Shown here one piece after another: positions 26,619 to 35,480 of a stretch of 38,105 nt of DNA. Each line of letters starts with the position of its first letter. The first letter of the stretch is position 1. The notes under the pieces are model-generated. The model saw nothing but the letters and a program-made list of their open reading frames with translations. It was not told the DNA's origin and did not search any database. Source of the DNA: Cetobacterium sp. ZOR0034 (GTDB taxonomy: Bacteria; Fusobacteriota; Fusobacteriia; Fusobacteriales; Fusobacteriaceae); the NCBI RefSeq assembly GCF_000799075.1, contig NZ_JTLI01000024.1:1-38105 (forward strand), given 5' to 3'. Position numbers and translations under genes: made by a program.

Positions 26619-27314
26619 CTATAACGCTTGTAACATTCCTTCTATTATTATTTTAGAGTTTTGTGCTGCTAATTTTACAAACTCATCAAAGTTCATATTT
26701 GCATCATGGTTTGCTTTATCTGATATTGATCTGATAATTACAAATGGTTTATTTAAAACTTGGCAAACATGTGCTACTGAAGCTCCTTCCATCTCTGTAC
26801 ATTCTCCAGTAAATGTTTCTCTTAACCAGTTTATTTTTTCATTAGAAGCAACAAATGTATCTCCACTTACTATAGTTCCCACAAATACTCTCTCTTTTCC
26901 AAAGTTTTCTTCTGCAACTTTTTTAGCTAAAGCTGTTAACTCTTCATCTGATTTAAATTTAGAGTTTTCCATTCTTGGAATTACCCCATGCTCATATCCA
27001 AAAGCTGTACAATCAAAATCATGCTCTATTAAATCAGTAGATACAACAATATCCCCTATATTTATTTCTGGATTCAATCCACCTGCTACTCCCGTGAATA
27101 AAATCTTATCTACATTAAACTCTTGAATTAATAGTGTTGAACAGATCGCAGCATTTACTTTTCCTATTCCACACTCAACTAAAACAATCTCTTTATTTAA
27201 AAGTGTTCCTTTGAAAAATTGATATCCACCAATCTCTCTAGTTTCTTCAAGATTCATAACCTCTTTTAATTGTATTACCTCTTCATGCATCGCTCCAATT
27301 ATTCCTAATAACAT
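26619..27314 (-). CDS. mtnN: 5'-Methylthioadenosine/S-adenosylhomocysteine nucleosidase
   Basis: MtnN cleaves MTA and SAH to adenine plus the thioribose product, recycling S-adenosylmethionine by-products and supplying the LuxS precursor. The 231-aa protein shows every catalytic and binding residue at the expected place: Glu11, the FTGVAGG loop (73-79), Met175-Glu176 in TEMEGAS and Asp199 in SDKANHD, matching E. coli Glu12, Met173, Glu174 and Asp197. AGGAGG precedes ATG. Confidence 0.96.
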   Translation of the reverse strand: MLLGIIGAMHEEVIQLKEVMNLEETREIGGYQFFKGTLLNKEIVLVECGIGKVNAAICSTLLIQEFNVDKILFTGVAGGLNPEINIGDIVVSTDLIEHDFDCTAFGYEHGVIPRMENSKFKSDEELTALAKKVAEENFGKERVFVGTIVSGDTFVASNEKINWLRETFTGECTEMEGASVAHVCQVLNKPFVIIRSISDKANHDANMNFDEFVKLAAQNSKIIIEGMLQAL

Positions 27315-27326
27315 TTTTCCTCCTAA

Positions 27327-28214
27327 TTAACTATTTATATCTTCTTTTTTTATTTTTTTTGATAATTTCCATCTGTCATGGAACCACATCCATTGATTTG
27401 GATGATTTTTTATTATACTCTCTATTGTATCCATCACTATTTGAGTATTTATTTTTACATCATCTTTAAACGAGCTAGATCTTACAAGTTCTATCTCTTT
27501 TGTGAAATATGTTGTACATGTATTATCTCCATGCATAACATTATACCCTATAACCAAAGGCAAGTTATGTTTTAATGCTATATTTATAATTCCCGTTGGC
27601 GAAACTGTTTCCTCTCCAAAAAACTTCACTGATGACCCTTTATCTCTATGATCAGTAAATAAAGCAACCATATTTTGTTTTTCTATCTCTTCTAACAACT
27701 CTCTTGAAGTTTGTTTCGATTTTTTTAACAGTGTCACGTTTAATTTTTGTCTAGCATCCGTTATAAACTTATCGATGTATGGATTTCTTTGAGCTTTAGC
27801 CACAGTCACTGTCTTATATTTCTCCCCAGCCTTTAAATTGGCCTCCATATTTCCCATATGAATCAATGCTACAGCTAAGCCACCCTTTTTCTCTTTTAAA
27901 TCCATAACTCTTTGAAAATCCTCTAGAGAAACATTTGTTTTTAAATAATCCTCAAACCATAATGTTGAGATAAATGCTTTTGCCATTATTTTATATGATT
28001 CAATCGCAATTTTTTTTCTCTCTTCAAAAGTTTTATCTGGAAAAGCCAATTTCAAATTTGCTAGTGCTATCAATCTTCTTTTTTTTATCAGATAATAACC
28101 TAAAACTCCTAATTTTTCTGCAAACTTAAATCTTGTTTTCTCAGGACATAACAACAAAAGATGTCGAACAACTTTAAATATTAAATACTGAAGTTTGTAC
28201 ATTTTTTTTATCAC
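27327..28214 (-). CDS. LpxL/HtrB-family lauroyl acyltransferase
   Basis: The 295-aa protein belongs to the late lipid A acyltransferase family, which adds secondary acyl chains to Kdo-lipid A at the inner membrane. It has an N-terminal hydrophobic anchor (about 8-24), the catalytic HX4E motif (His119-Glu124, HMGNME), the downstream FTDHRDKGSSV block and the C-terminal NQWMWFHDRWK. It is strong evidence of a diderm with lipid A-like lipids. The exact acyl specificity (LpxL, LpxM or another) cannot be told from the sequence. It is the first gene of the eight-gene operon behind an extended -10 promoter. Confidence 0.88.
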   Translation of the reverse strand: MIKKMYKLQYLIFKVVRHLLLLCPEKTRFKFAEKLGVLGYYLIKKRRLIALANLKLAFPDKTFEERKKIAIESYKIMAKAFISTLWFEDYLKTNVSLEDFQRVMDLKEKKGGLAVALIHMGNMEANLKAGEKYKTVTVAKAQRNPYIDKFITDARQKLNVTLLKKSKQTSRELLEEIEKQNMVALFTDHRDKGSSVKFFGEETVSPTGIINIALKHNLPLVIGYNVMHGDNTCTTYFTKEIELVRSSSFKDDVKINTQIVMDTIESIIKNHPNQWMWFHDRWKLSKKIKKEDINS

Positions 28215-28238
28215 CTATCCAATTAGTTTTGCAGATTT

Positions 28239-28247
28239 ATTATATCA
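28239..28247 (-). promoter_or_regulatory. Extended -10 promoter of the lpxL-sepF operon
   Basis: On the minus strand TGATATAAT is an exact TGnTATAAT extended -10 element, 24 nt before the first ATG. No good -35 hexamer is seen, which is common for extended -10 promoters. Confidence 0.65.
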
Positions 28248-28274
28248 TAGAATAAGCAGTTATGCTATTCTTAT

Positions 28275-28299
28275 AAAAAAGGGTGAGCTAAGCTCACCC
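28275..28299 (-). terminator. Terminator of the ten-gene operon (after the L,D-transpeptidase)
   Basis: GGGTGAGC (28281-28288) pairs with GCTCACCC (28292-28299) across a 3-nt loop. On the minus strand a run of U follows (A run at 28275-28280). Confidence 0.92.
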
Positions 28300-28304
28300 T
28301 TGAT

Positions 28305-29489
28305 TTAAAATACTATTACCATTACATTTTCATCTGGTCTTTGTTCATTTGATTTTCTATTAACTTTACCATTAGTTACCCAATCAAACAGGAATTTTAT
28401 ATGTGATTCCATATTTCTAATACACTTTCTTGTTCCCTCAACTGTTCCTAATGTTCCATCTTTCTCTCTTAAGAAGAAGTCTCTATTGATATTTTCTTCA
28501 AAATTGATTGGTGTTCCATGAATATATCCACCACCAGAGAAACGAATAGCATATTTTGCCATTCCAGCTGCGTTATTATACTCATCTCTATATCCCATTT
28601 CATATTTTAAAACTGGAACTATGAAATAACCTCTAGGAGTTTCAAATCCAAGAGTACTTTCCATTCCTGTTTTATTTAATGTATAAGATATTAACTCCCA
28701 TCTACCATCGGGATTCTTTTGGAAAATACCTTGATTCTCATTTTCTAAATCTATCACGATAGCTTTTCTAAAGTTTGCATTTACAGCTGGATATCTAGTT
28801 ATAACATTTTTACTTACTTTCAATGGTTTCTCTTTTATCGAAAGAGCATTTACAAATACATCATTTCCACTAACAGATTCAACTGACATAAGTGATCTGT
28901 CAGGAATATGAATTACTTCTCCATTATAAGTTGCTCTAGCATTTTGATCTGCCGAAACTCCATATTTATCTTTTGCTCTATTCATATTCTGATTACTTGG
29001 ATTAGGAACGTAAGTATTTATTGATACTAATTCTCTTCCTTTTCCAGATTCTGTTTGTAAGAATTCAGATAATTTGTGCACTCTACTATTCATCTCTTCA
29101 AATCTAAATTGTCTTAATGTTACTAGCATAGCTGAAATATATCCAATTACTTTATTTCCATTTCTATCTTTCAACTCTACTTTATACCATTCATTTCCAT
29201 TTGATTCAACCTTCTCTAATACTTTCAATTTAGTATTAAATGGAAATCTCACAATCTCTTTAGAATAAATTGACGAATCCTGTCTTATCGGAGCATCAAC
29301 GCTCTTTATAAAAACATAGTTTAAATATTCTGGCTCAGCTTCGTTGTTCATTATATTTACGTGAACACTCATTGGTATTATGTTTTCATATTTTTGCTTT
29401 ACTGTTTTAGCAACCGCATGCGCTGGTTGTGTTAAAAAAGTAAGCCCGAATACCATAATCCCTAAAGAGATCAATTTGCTTTTTTTCAT
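28305..29489 (-). CDS. Exported SH3-domain L,D-transpeptidase (YkuD family)
   Basis: The 394-aa protein has a Sec signal peptide (about 1-25, ending AHA), a bacterial SH3 domain (about 63-125) and a C-terminal YkuD-type catalytic domain (about 240-375). The domain has His324 (GYIHGTP) and Cys356-Ile-Arg358, so it should cross-link or modify peptidoglycan in the periplasm. The usual S/T-x-G-C-x-R motif is here T-R-K-C-I-R, with Lys replacing Gly before the cysteine, so activity should be treated as likely rather than certain. It lies 11 nt after gatB, with its ribosome binding site inside the gatB 3' end, and is the last gene of the operon that also holds mreB. Confidence 0.85.
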   Translation of the reverse strand: MKKSKLISLGIMVFGLTFLTQPAHAVAKTVKQKYENIIPMSVHVNIMNNEAEPEYLNYVFIKSVDAPIRQDSSIYSKEIVRFPFNTKLKVLEKVESNGNEWYKVELKDRNGNKVIGYISAMLVTLRQFRFEEMNSRVHKLSEFLQTESGKGRELVSINTYVPNPSNQNMNRAKDKYGVSADQNARATYNGEVIHIPDRSLMSVESVSGNDVFVNALSIKEKPLKVSKNVITRYPAVNANFRKAIVIDLENENQGIFQKNPDGRWELISYTLNKTGMESTLGFETPRGYFIVPVLKYEMGYRDEYNNAAGMAKYAIRFSGGGYIHGTPINFEENINRDFFLREKDGTLGTVEGTRKCIRNMESHIKFLFDWVTNGKVNRKSNEQRPDENVMVIVF

Positions 29490-29500
29490 TTATAACCCAC

Positions 29501-30946
29501 CTATTTTAATTTCGATTCCATTAGGTCTGTTACTATCTTTGGATTTGCTTTTCCTTTTGATAGCTTCATTACCTGTCCTATTAATCCCTTTAAAACTCTT
29601 GGTCTTCTTCCTTCATCAGAGTTTTTAAAGTCCTCAACCATCTTAGGATTTTCAGCTAGTACTTGATCTACTATTCCTTCAATCTCTCCTAAGTCAACAA
29701 CTTGTATCATTCCTTCTTCTTTTACTATAACTTCAGGATCTCTACTATCATTTAATTTAATAGTAAATAACTCTTTAGCTATTTTTGAAGATATTACATC
29801 TTTTTGAATTAGGTTTATTATTTTCCCTAAATCTTCAGATGAAATTTTTGATTCCTCAATTGTTTTACCACTTTCTTTTAAATCTCTTAAAACTTCTGTC
29901 ATTATCCAGTTTGAAGATAATTTTGGATTATTCGTTACTGAAACTACTCTCTCAAAATAATCCGCTAATTCAATCTCATCAGTTAGAATATTTGCATCAT
30001 ATTCTGGTAATCCATATGCTTCTTCAAATCTTTTTAATTTAGCTGTTTTTGATTCAGGCATTAACTCTTTAACTCTTTCAATCTCTGAATCTTTAATTAC
30101 AAGTCTTGGTAAATCTGGTTCTGCAAAGTATCTATAATCCATTGCATCCTCTTTACTTCTCATAATTCTTGTTACTTGAGCTTCATCATCCCATAATCTA
30201 GTTTCTTGATCTATTGTTTCTCCGTTTTCAATCGCTTCAATCTGTCTTCCAATTTCATAGTCTATTGCTCTTGCTACAGCTTTGAATGAGTTTAAGTTTT
30301 TAACTTCTACTCTTGTTCCATAAACTTTACTTCCTTTTTCCATAACAGAAATATTAGCATCACATCTTAAAGATCCTAATTCCATTGAAACATCACTTAT
30401 TCCAGTATACTTTATTGTACTTTTTAAAAGGTTTAAGTATTCGTAAGCTTCTTCAGAAGTTCTTAAATCTGGCTCAGATATTATTTCTAAAAGAGGCATT
30501 GAAGCTCTATTAAAGTTTATTAATGATTCAGAACCAGCATGTATTGATTTTCCTGCATCTTCCTCAATTTGAATTCTTGTAATCCCAACTCTTAATTCTC
30601 TTCCTGAGTTTAATTTAACATCTAAATGCCCTTTTTCACAGTAAGGTTTTTCAAATTGAGTTATTTGATAATTCTTAGGTGTATCTGGATAGAAATAATT
30701 TTTTCTATCGAATCCACTTATATTGTTAATATTACAATTTAAAGCTAAAGCTGCCTTTATTGCATATTCAACTACAGTTTTATTTAATTTTGGTAACGCT
30801 CCTGGATGCCCTAAACATATTGGACATGTATGTGTATTTGTTGGAGAATTATCATAGTCTGCACTACATCCACACCATACTTTTGTTCCTGTTTTTAATT
30901 GAAGGTGTACTTCAAGTCCTATTACCGATTCCCATTGTCTCGCCAT
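29501..30946 (-). CDS. gatB: Aspartyl/glutamyl-tRNA amidotransferase subunit B
   Basis: GatB binds the misacylated tRNA and phosphorylates the Glu (or Asp) group before transamidation to Gln (or Asn). The 481-aa protein has the GatB core with WESVIGLEVHLQL at the N-terminus and the GYDxxN-like block FDRKNYFYPDTPKNYQI. Zinc-binding cysteines lie in CGCS and CPIC, and a C-terminal YqeY-like helical domain (about 330-481) ends in KGKANPKIV. Its ATG overlaps the gatA stop codon by one base. Order gatC-gatA-gatB is the usual one. Confidence 0.98.
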   Translation of the reverse strand: MARQWESVIGLEVHLQLKTGTKVWCGCSADYDNSPTNTHTCPICLGHPGALPKLNKTVVEYAIKAALALNCNINNISGFDRKNYFYPDTPKNYQITQFEKPYCEKGHLDVKLNSGRELRVGITRIQIEEDAGKSIHAGSESLINFNRASMPLLEIISEPDLRTSEEAYEYLNLLKSTIKYTGISDVSMELGSLRCDANISVMEKGSKVYGTRVEVKNLNSFKAVARAIDYEIGRQIEAIENGETIDQETRLWDDEAQVTRIMRSKEDAMDYRYFAEPDLPRLVIKDSEIERVKELMPESKTAKLKRFEEAYGLPEYDANILTDEIELADYFERVVSVTNNPKLSSNWIMTEVLRDLKESGKTIEESKISSEDLGKIINLIQKDVISSKIAKELFTIKLNDSRDPEVIVKEEGMIQVVDLGEIEGIVDQVLAENPKMVEDFKNSDEGRRPRVLKGLIGQVMKLSKGKANPKIVTDLMESKLK

Positions 30947-32391
30947 TACACTCTCTCCTTTATCGCTTTTTCAAAAGCATCTCCTGCTTTTAAGATATCT
31001 TTTTCTCCAAATGCTTTTCCTAATAGTTGAATTCCAACTGGCAACCCTTCAGTCATTCCCGCTGGAATTGAAATTCCTGGAATTCCTGCTAAGTTTGCCG
31101 GTATTGTAAAGATATCCTCTAAGTATAGTTCCACTGGTGACTTTTTAGCATCTAATCTAAAAGCAGGTCCTGGTGTTACTGGAGTAAATATAATATCTAC
31201 TTGTTCAAAAGCCTTATCAAAATCATTTTTTATCAATCTTCTAATTTTTTGAGCTTTCTTAAAGTACGCATCGAAGAATCCAGCACTTAAAACATAAGTT
31301 CCTATCATTATTCTTCTCTTAACTTCGTCTCCAAATCCTTCGCTTCTTGATTTTATGTATAGCTCATCTATATTAGCTGCATCAGTTGTTCTATGTCCAT
31401 ATCTTATTCCATCGAATCTAGCTAAGTTAGAACTCGCTTCTGCTGGAGCTAGCACATAGTATGTTGGTGCTGCATATTTTGTATGCGGTAATGAAATCTC
31501 TACAATCTCTGCACCAAGTGATTTGAATGTTTCTAAAGCTTCGTCTACAACTTTTTTAACTCCTGGATTTAGTCCCTCTATAAAGTATTCTTTCGGAACT
31601 CCTATCTTCATTCCTTTAATATCTCCAGTTAAATAATCTAAATAATTTGGAACCTCAACATCTTCAACCGTTGAGTCATAATCATCTGCTCCAGAAAGAA
31701 CATTTAAGCTTAATGCTACATCTTTAACTGTTTTTGCAAATGGTCCAATTTGATCTAGTGATGATGCAAACGCCATAAGCCCGTATCTTGATACTCTTCC
31801 GTAAGTTGGTTTTAGTCCAACTACACCACAAAATGCTGCTGGTTGTCTAATACTTCCTCCTGTATCAGAACCTAAAGAGATAAAACATTGATTTGCAGCA
31901 ACCGATGTTGCTCCTCCTCCACTACTTCCTCCTGGAACTCTATCTAAATCCCATGGATTTTTTGTAGTTCTTTCATATGCTGATGTTGTTGTTGTTGATC
32001 CCATTGCAAATTCATCCATATTTGTTTTTCCAATTATTATAGCATCTGCATCTTTTAATTTTTTTACAACTGTAGCATCATAGATACCTTCATATCCTTC
32101 TAATATTTTTGATGCTGATTGAGATGGTTCTCCGATAGAAACCATATTATCTTTTATAGCCACTGGAACTCCAGCTAAAGCTCCTACTGCTTCACCATTT
32201 TGTATCTTTCTATCAACTTCTTTAGCTTCAGCTAAAGCTTTTTCTTTTCTTAAAGATACAAAACTTCCAATCTCTTTATCAGTTTCTTCTATTCTATCAA
32301 AAATAGCTGTAACAACCTCTTCAGATGTTAGCTCTCTATTTAATATTTTCTCTTTTATTTCAAAAGCTGTTAACTCATATATTTTTTTCAC
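30946..32391 (-). CDS. gatA: Aspartyl/glutamyl-tRNA amidotransferase subunit A
   Basis: GatA is the amidase that releases ammonia from glutamine for GatB. The 481-aa protein carries the amidase-signature catalytic triad: Lys80 (PVAIKDN), cis-Ser156 in GGSSGGG and nucleophile Ser180 in GSDTGGSIRQP. The start is GTG (32389-32391), fixed by an AGGAGGA site 8 nt upstream and by the family N-terminus. It is separated from gatC by 19 nt. Confidence 0.98.
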   Translation of the reverse strand: MKKIYELTAFEIKEKILNRELTSEEVVTAIFDRIEETDKEIGSFVSLRKEKALAEAKEVDRKIQNGEAVGALAGVPVAIKDNMVSIGEPSQSASKILEGYEGIYDATVVKKLKDADAIIIGKTNMDEFAMGSTTTTSAYERTTKNPWDLDRVPGGSSGGGATSVAANQCFISLGSDTGGSIRQPAAFCGVVGLKPTYGRVSRYGLMAFASSLDQIGPFAKTVKDVALSLNVLSGADDYDSTVEDVEVPNYLDYLTGDIKGMKIGVPKEYFIEGLNPGVKKVVDEALETFKSLGAEIVEISLPHTKYAAPTYYVLAPAEASSNLARFDGIRYGHRTTDAANIDELYIKSRSEGFGDEVKRRIMIGTYVLSAGFFDAYFKKAQKIRRLIKNDFDKAFEQVDIIFTPVTPGPAFRLDAKKSPVELYLEDIFTIPANLAGIPGISIPAGMTEGLPVGIQLLGKAFGEKDILKAGDAFEKAIKERV

Positions 32392-32410
32392 AGAAAAATC
32401 CTCCTTTTAA

Positions 32411-32701
32411 TTATTCTCCAATTACCTTCGGTACTATTAATGCTCCATCTTCTGAAGCAGGGGCATTTTTCATAGCCTCTTGAGGTGTTAAAGATTCTTT
32501 TATAATATCCTCTCTTAATTTTACTCCAGTTTCATGAACTTGTACTAACGGTTGTACATCATCAGTATTTATTTCTCCTAGAACATCTATGTAATCTAAA
32601 ATGTTATTTAGATCTGCCTGGAATCTTACAATTTCCTCTTCATTAAATTCTAATCTTGCTAATTTAGCTACATTAAGAACCTCTTCTCTTGTTAAAGACA
32701 T
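32411..32701 (-). CDS. gatC: Aspartyl/glutamyl-tRNA amidotransferase subunit C
   Basis: The 96-aa belt-like subunit holds GatA and GatB together. The family pattern VAKLARLEFNEEE near residue 12, LNNILDYIDVLGEINTDDV and the C-terminal EDGALIVPKVIG are all present. AGGAGGA precedes ATG. It is the first gat gene, 19 nt after the pseudouridine synthase. Confidence 0.97.
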   Translation of the reverse strand: MSLTREEVLNVAKLARLEFNEEEIVRFQADLNNILDYIDVLGEINTDDVQPLVQVHETGVKLREDIIKESLTPQEAMKNAPASEDGALIVPKVIGE

Positions 32702-32720
32702 CTATCTTCCTCCTGTATTT

Positions 32721-33434
32721 CTATAATGATTTTAAATATTTTATCTCTTGCGATGTTAGCTTTCTATATTTTCCTGATTCTAAATCTCCTAGATTTATCT
32801 TTCCAATAGCATCTCTTCTTAAGTACATTACAGCATGCTTAACAGCATCAAACATTCTTCTAACTTGACGATTTTTACCCTCTCTTATTGCTATTATAAC
32901 CTCACTTTTTCCTGCAGCTCTTTTTAATATCTTTGTCTTAGCTGGTAAAGTAGGACCATCGTCTAAAATTATTCCTTTTGCTAATCTTGAAAGATCCTTA
33001 TCTCTAATCTCTCCTTTTACGATAGCAAAATACTCTTTATAAACCTCTCCTTTTGGATGGATAACTTTATTAAAAATATCACCATCATTAGTCAAAATTA
33101 TTGCACCCTCTGTATCTGCATCTAATCTTCCTATAGGATATAGTCTCTCTTTTGTATCTATTAAATCTGTTACTGTTTTTCTTCCTCTATCATCTTTCGA
33201 AGCACTTAAAACACCTTTTGGTTTATTAAGTAGGAAGTAAACTTTCCCTTCCGATTTAGGTTTTTCAAATAACTTTCCTTTTATATAGATCTTGTCCGCA
33301 TCCGTAACTTTTTGGCCAGGCGCTGTATCCTTTCCATTAACTTTTATATCTCCATTTTCTATAAGTTTATCTATCTCTCTTCTTGATGCATATCCATTTT
33401 GAGCTAGATACTTATTTATTCTCATCGGTTCCAT
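32721..33434 (-). CDS. RluB/RsuA-type pseudouridine synthase
   Basis: The 237-aa enzyme converts a specific uridine of rRNA to pseudouridine. It has an S4 RNA-binding domain (about 4-50, RINKYLAQNGYASRR) and the catalytic GRLD with Asp105 (GRLDADTEG), then the KEGKNRQVRRMF-type motif (REGKNRQVRRMF) near the C-terminus. Family members include RluB, RluF and RsuA; the target site cannot be assigned. Its start overlaps the scpB 3' end by 23 nt with AAGGAG upstream, so translation is probably coupled. Confidence 0.93.
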   Translation of the reverse strand: MEPMRINKYLAQNGYASRREIDKLIENGDIKVNGKDTAPGQKVTDADKIYIKGKLFEKPKSEGKVYFLLNKPKGVLSASKDDRGRKTVTDLIDTKERLYPIGRLDADTEGAIILTNDGDIFNKVIHPKGEVYKEYFAIVKGEIRDKDLSRLAKGIILDDGPTLPAKTKILKRAAGKSEVIIAIREGKNRQVRRMFDAVKHAVMYLRRDAIGKINLGDLESGKYRKLTSQEIKYLKSL

Positions 33435-33963
33435 TTAATCTCTCCTTCATTATTTCATATTGTGGTAGTTCTTCCACTGTTGAGATTCCTAAGTACCCTA
33501 AAAATTTATCAGTTACTTCATATAAGTTTGGTTTCCCTATTGCCTCTTTTTTCCCACATACTCTTACAAATTTTCTTTCTTCTAATGTTAATATAACTCT
33601 ATCAGTTGATACTCCTCTTACCGCTTCAATCTCACTTTTTGTTACTGGTTGACGGTAAGCTATTATAGATAACGTTTCTAGTGCTGCATTAGATAATTTC
33701 TTAGGTTTTACATCCTGTTTAAAATATAAATTTACTATCTCGCCACATCTAGGATTTGTTATTAAATAAACAACTTCTTGATCTATCTCTAAGTTTATTC
33801 CTGTATTAAAACGTTCTATTTTTAAAGTTTCCAATATATTTAAAACCTTTTCTATTGATATAGAAAAAAACTTACTTAAATCTCTTATTTTTATCTCTTC
33901 TCCACCTAATAAAAGTATTGATTCGATCTGTTCTTTTATTCCAATGGTATTATTTTCTATCAT
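33412..33963 (-). CDS. scpB: Segregation and condensation protein B
   Basis: ScpB dimers bind ScpA and the SMC coiled-coil complex during chromosome condensation. The 183-aa protein shows the two winged-helix domains, with the conserved ALETLSIIAYRQPVTKSEIE and RGVSTDRVI segment near residues 94-123. The usual partner scpA is not next to it; the upstream gene is an unknown exported protein whose stop codon overlaps its ATG by 4 nt. Confidence 0.95.
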   Translation of the reverse strand: MIENNTIGIKEQIESILLLGGEEIKIRDLSKFFSISIEKVLNILETLKIERFNTGINLEIDQEVVYLITNPRCGEIVNLYFKQDVKPKKLSNAALETLSIIAYRQPVTKSEIEAVRGVSTDRVILTLEERKFVRVCGKKEAIGKPNLYEVTDKFLGYLGISTVEELPQYEIMKERLNGTDENK

Positions 33964-35468
33964 ATCAATCCCCTATAATGAATATTTTCTAAATATAAAA
34001 ATATCTCATCTAGATCAAGTTGACTATAATTCTCCTCAAAATTAATAAAATAATCTATGCTATAAAATATTTTATCACTTTCAATCAAAAAATTATTTTT
34101 ATAAAGTAAAAGTGCTAATTCTAAATTAATTTTTCTATTAATATTCTCATTATCTTTTAAAACTCCTAAAGAGTTATCAACTTTTTTTAGTAAATATTTA
34201 ATATTCCTTTCTCTATCAACCACTTCTAAAATATTTAAATATTTTATATATTCATATTTTTTTATATTTCCACTACTATTTAAAATTTCGTCTCTTACCT
34301 TTTCAACAATTTCATTTTTTATAAAAACTGAATCTTTATAAATTAAATCTGCTAAATCTAATCTTTCTAATTCTGATAAAAACTCATAAAATAAAATACT
34401 GTTATCTAACCATTCACCTTCTCTATTTAATATGCTTCTATAGGCTTCCGATACATCTTTTCGTATTTTTTCTATATTATTATCTATCATTTTTTTTTCA
34501 ATAGTTTTTCCTTCTAAATTTAATAGCTTTAAATTATAATAATACGAATAGACATTTTGAATATAATCATACTTATTATAATTAAACTTCGGAATCTCTT
34601 CGTATCTATTTAATATAACATTTAAATATAGGACTTTCAATTGCCTTATATACTCAACTCTGCTAATGTTCATAATCAAGCTATTTTGAGCATAATTACT
34701 AGATGAAATAAGATAAAATTTTTTTATTTGATTAATTACATTACTTCTTAAATATTTATATTTATTTTCAAATTCTTTCCAAAATCGTATTTCTCCATTT
34801 AAAAGTTCTTTAAAAGTTTGTTTTGGAAAAGTTGGATTTTCTTTAACTAAACTTAATTTTAAAAAATCATCTTGTTCTTCACTTTTTATATCTTTAACTA
34901 AATATATTCTCTCATCTAACTCTTTTAATAAATTTGATTGAAGTACTTTAACCTTAAAATTTTCAAAATCTCTTTCTGTTGCAACTAATAGTTCAGAGTT
35001 ACTATCTTTAAATATATTTAAACTTCCATATTTATAGTAGTTCTCTTTATTTTCAACAACTACACTTTTTATCAATGGAGAAAACTTGTAAACTAATTTA
35101 TATGATCCCTTCCAATCTAGCTTATCTAAATTTGTATAAATATACAGATTATTTTTATTTTCGGTGGATGCTATGACATAACTTTCTATAATTTGGTTAT
35201 TAAAAAAATATTTCATGTAAAAAATATTTTTGCCATTTATAAATTTTGTTTCTGTATAATAGTTTCTAGCTTTATAGACTTTATAATCTTTAATTAATAA
35301 TATCTGTAAATTTGATAAAAAATCTTGTATATTTTCATCTTTGTTTCCAATATTTTTTAAAATATTATTTTGTCCATCATAAAAAAGAGCTATCTCACCA
35401 TTGGTGATGAGATAGTCTGCTCTCAATATTGAAGTTATAAAGAAAAGTAATAATATGACTTTTTTCAT
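33960..35468 (-). CDS. Exported protein of unknown function
   Basis: The 502-aa product has a signal peptide (MKKVILLLFFITSILRA, cleavage near residue 17) and no further TM helix, so it is probably periplasmic. The N-terminal part (about 18-200) looks beta-rich and the rest (about 220-500) is almost wholly alpha-helical, rich in Lys, Asn, Ile and Tyr. The beta-sandwich-plus-helical layout recalls glycoside hydrolases of the GH15-like, six-hairpin fold, but I see no convincing catalytic motif and do not assign one. It lies 12 nt after mreB and overlaps scpB by 4 nt, so it is tightly placed in an envelope and chromosome operon. Confidence 0.85.
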   Translation of the reverse strand: MKKVILLLFFITSILRADYLITNGEIALFYDGQNNILKNIGNKDENIQDFLSNLQILLIKDYKVYKARNYYTETKFINGKNIFYMKYFFNNQIIESYVIASTENKNNLYIYTNLDKLDWKGSYKLVYKFSPLIKSVVVENKENYYKYGSLNIFKDSNSELLVATERDFENFKVKVLQSNLLKELDERIYLVKDIKSEEQDDFLKLSLVKENPTFPKQTFKELLNGEIRFWKEFENKYKYLRSNVINQIKKFYLISSSNYAQNSLIMNISRVEYIRQLKVLYLNVILNRYEEIPKFNYNKYDYIQNVYSYYYNLKLLNLEGKTIEKKMIDNNIEKIRKDVSEAYRSILNREGEWLDNSILFYEFLSELERLDLADLIYKDSVFIKNEIVEKVRDEILNSSGNIKKYEYIKYLNILEVVDRERNIKYLLKKVDNSLGVLKDNENINRKINLELALLLYKNNFLIESDKIFYSIDYFINFEENYSQLDLDEIFLYLENIHYRGLI

Positions 35469-35480
35469 AAGTTCCTCTTT

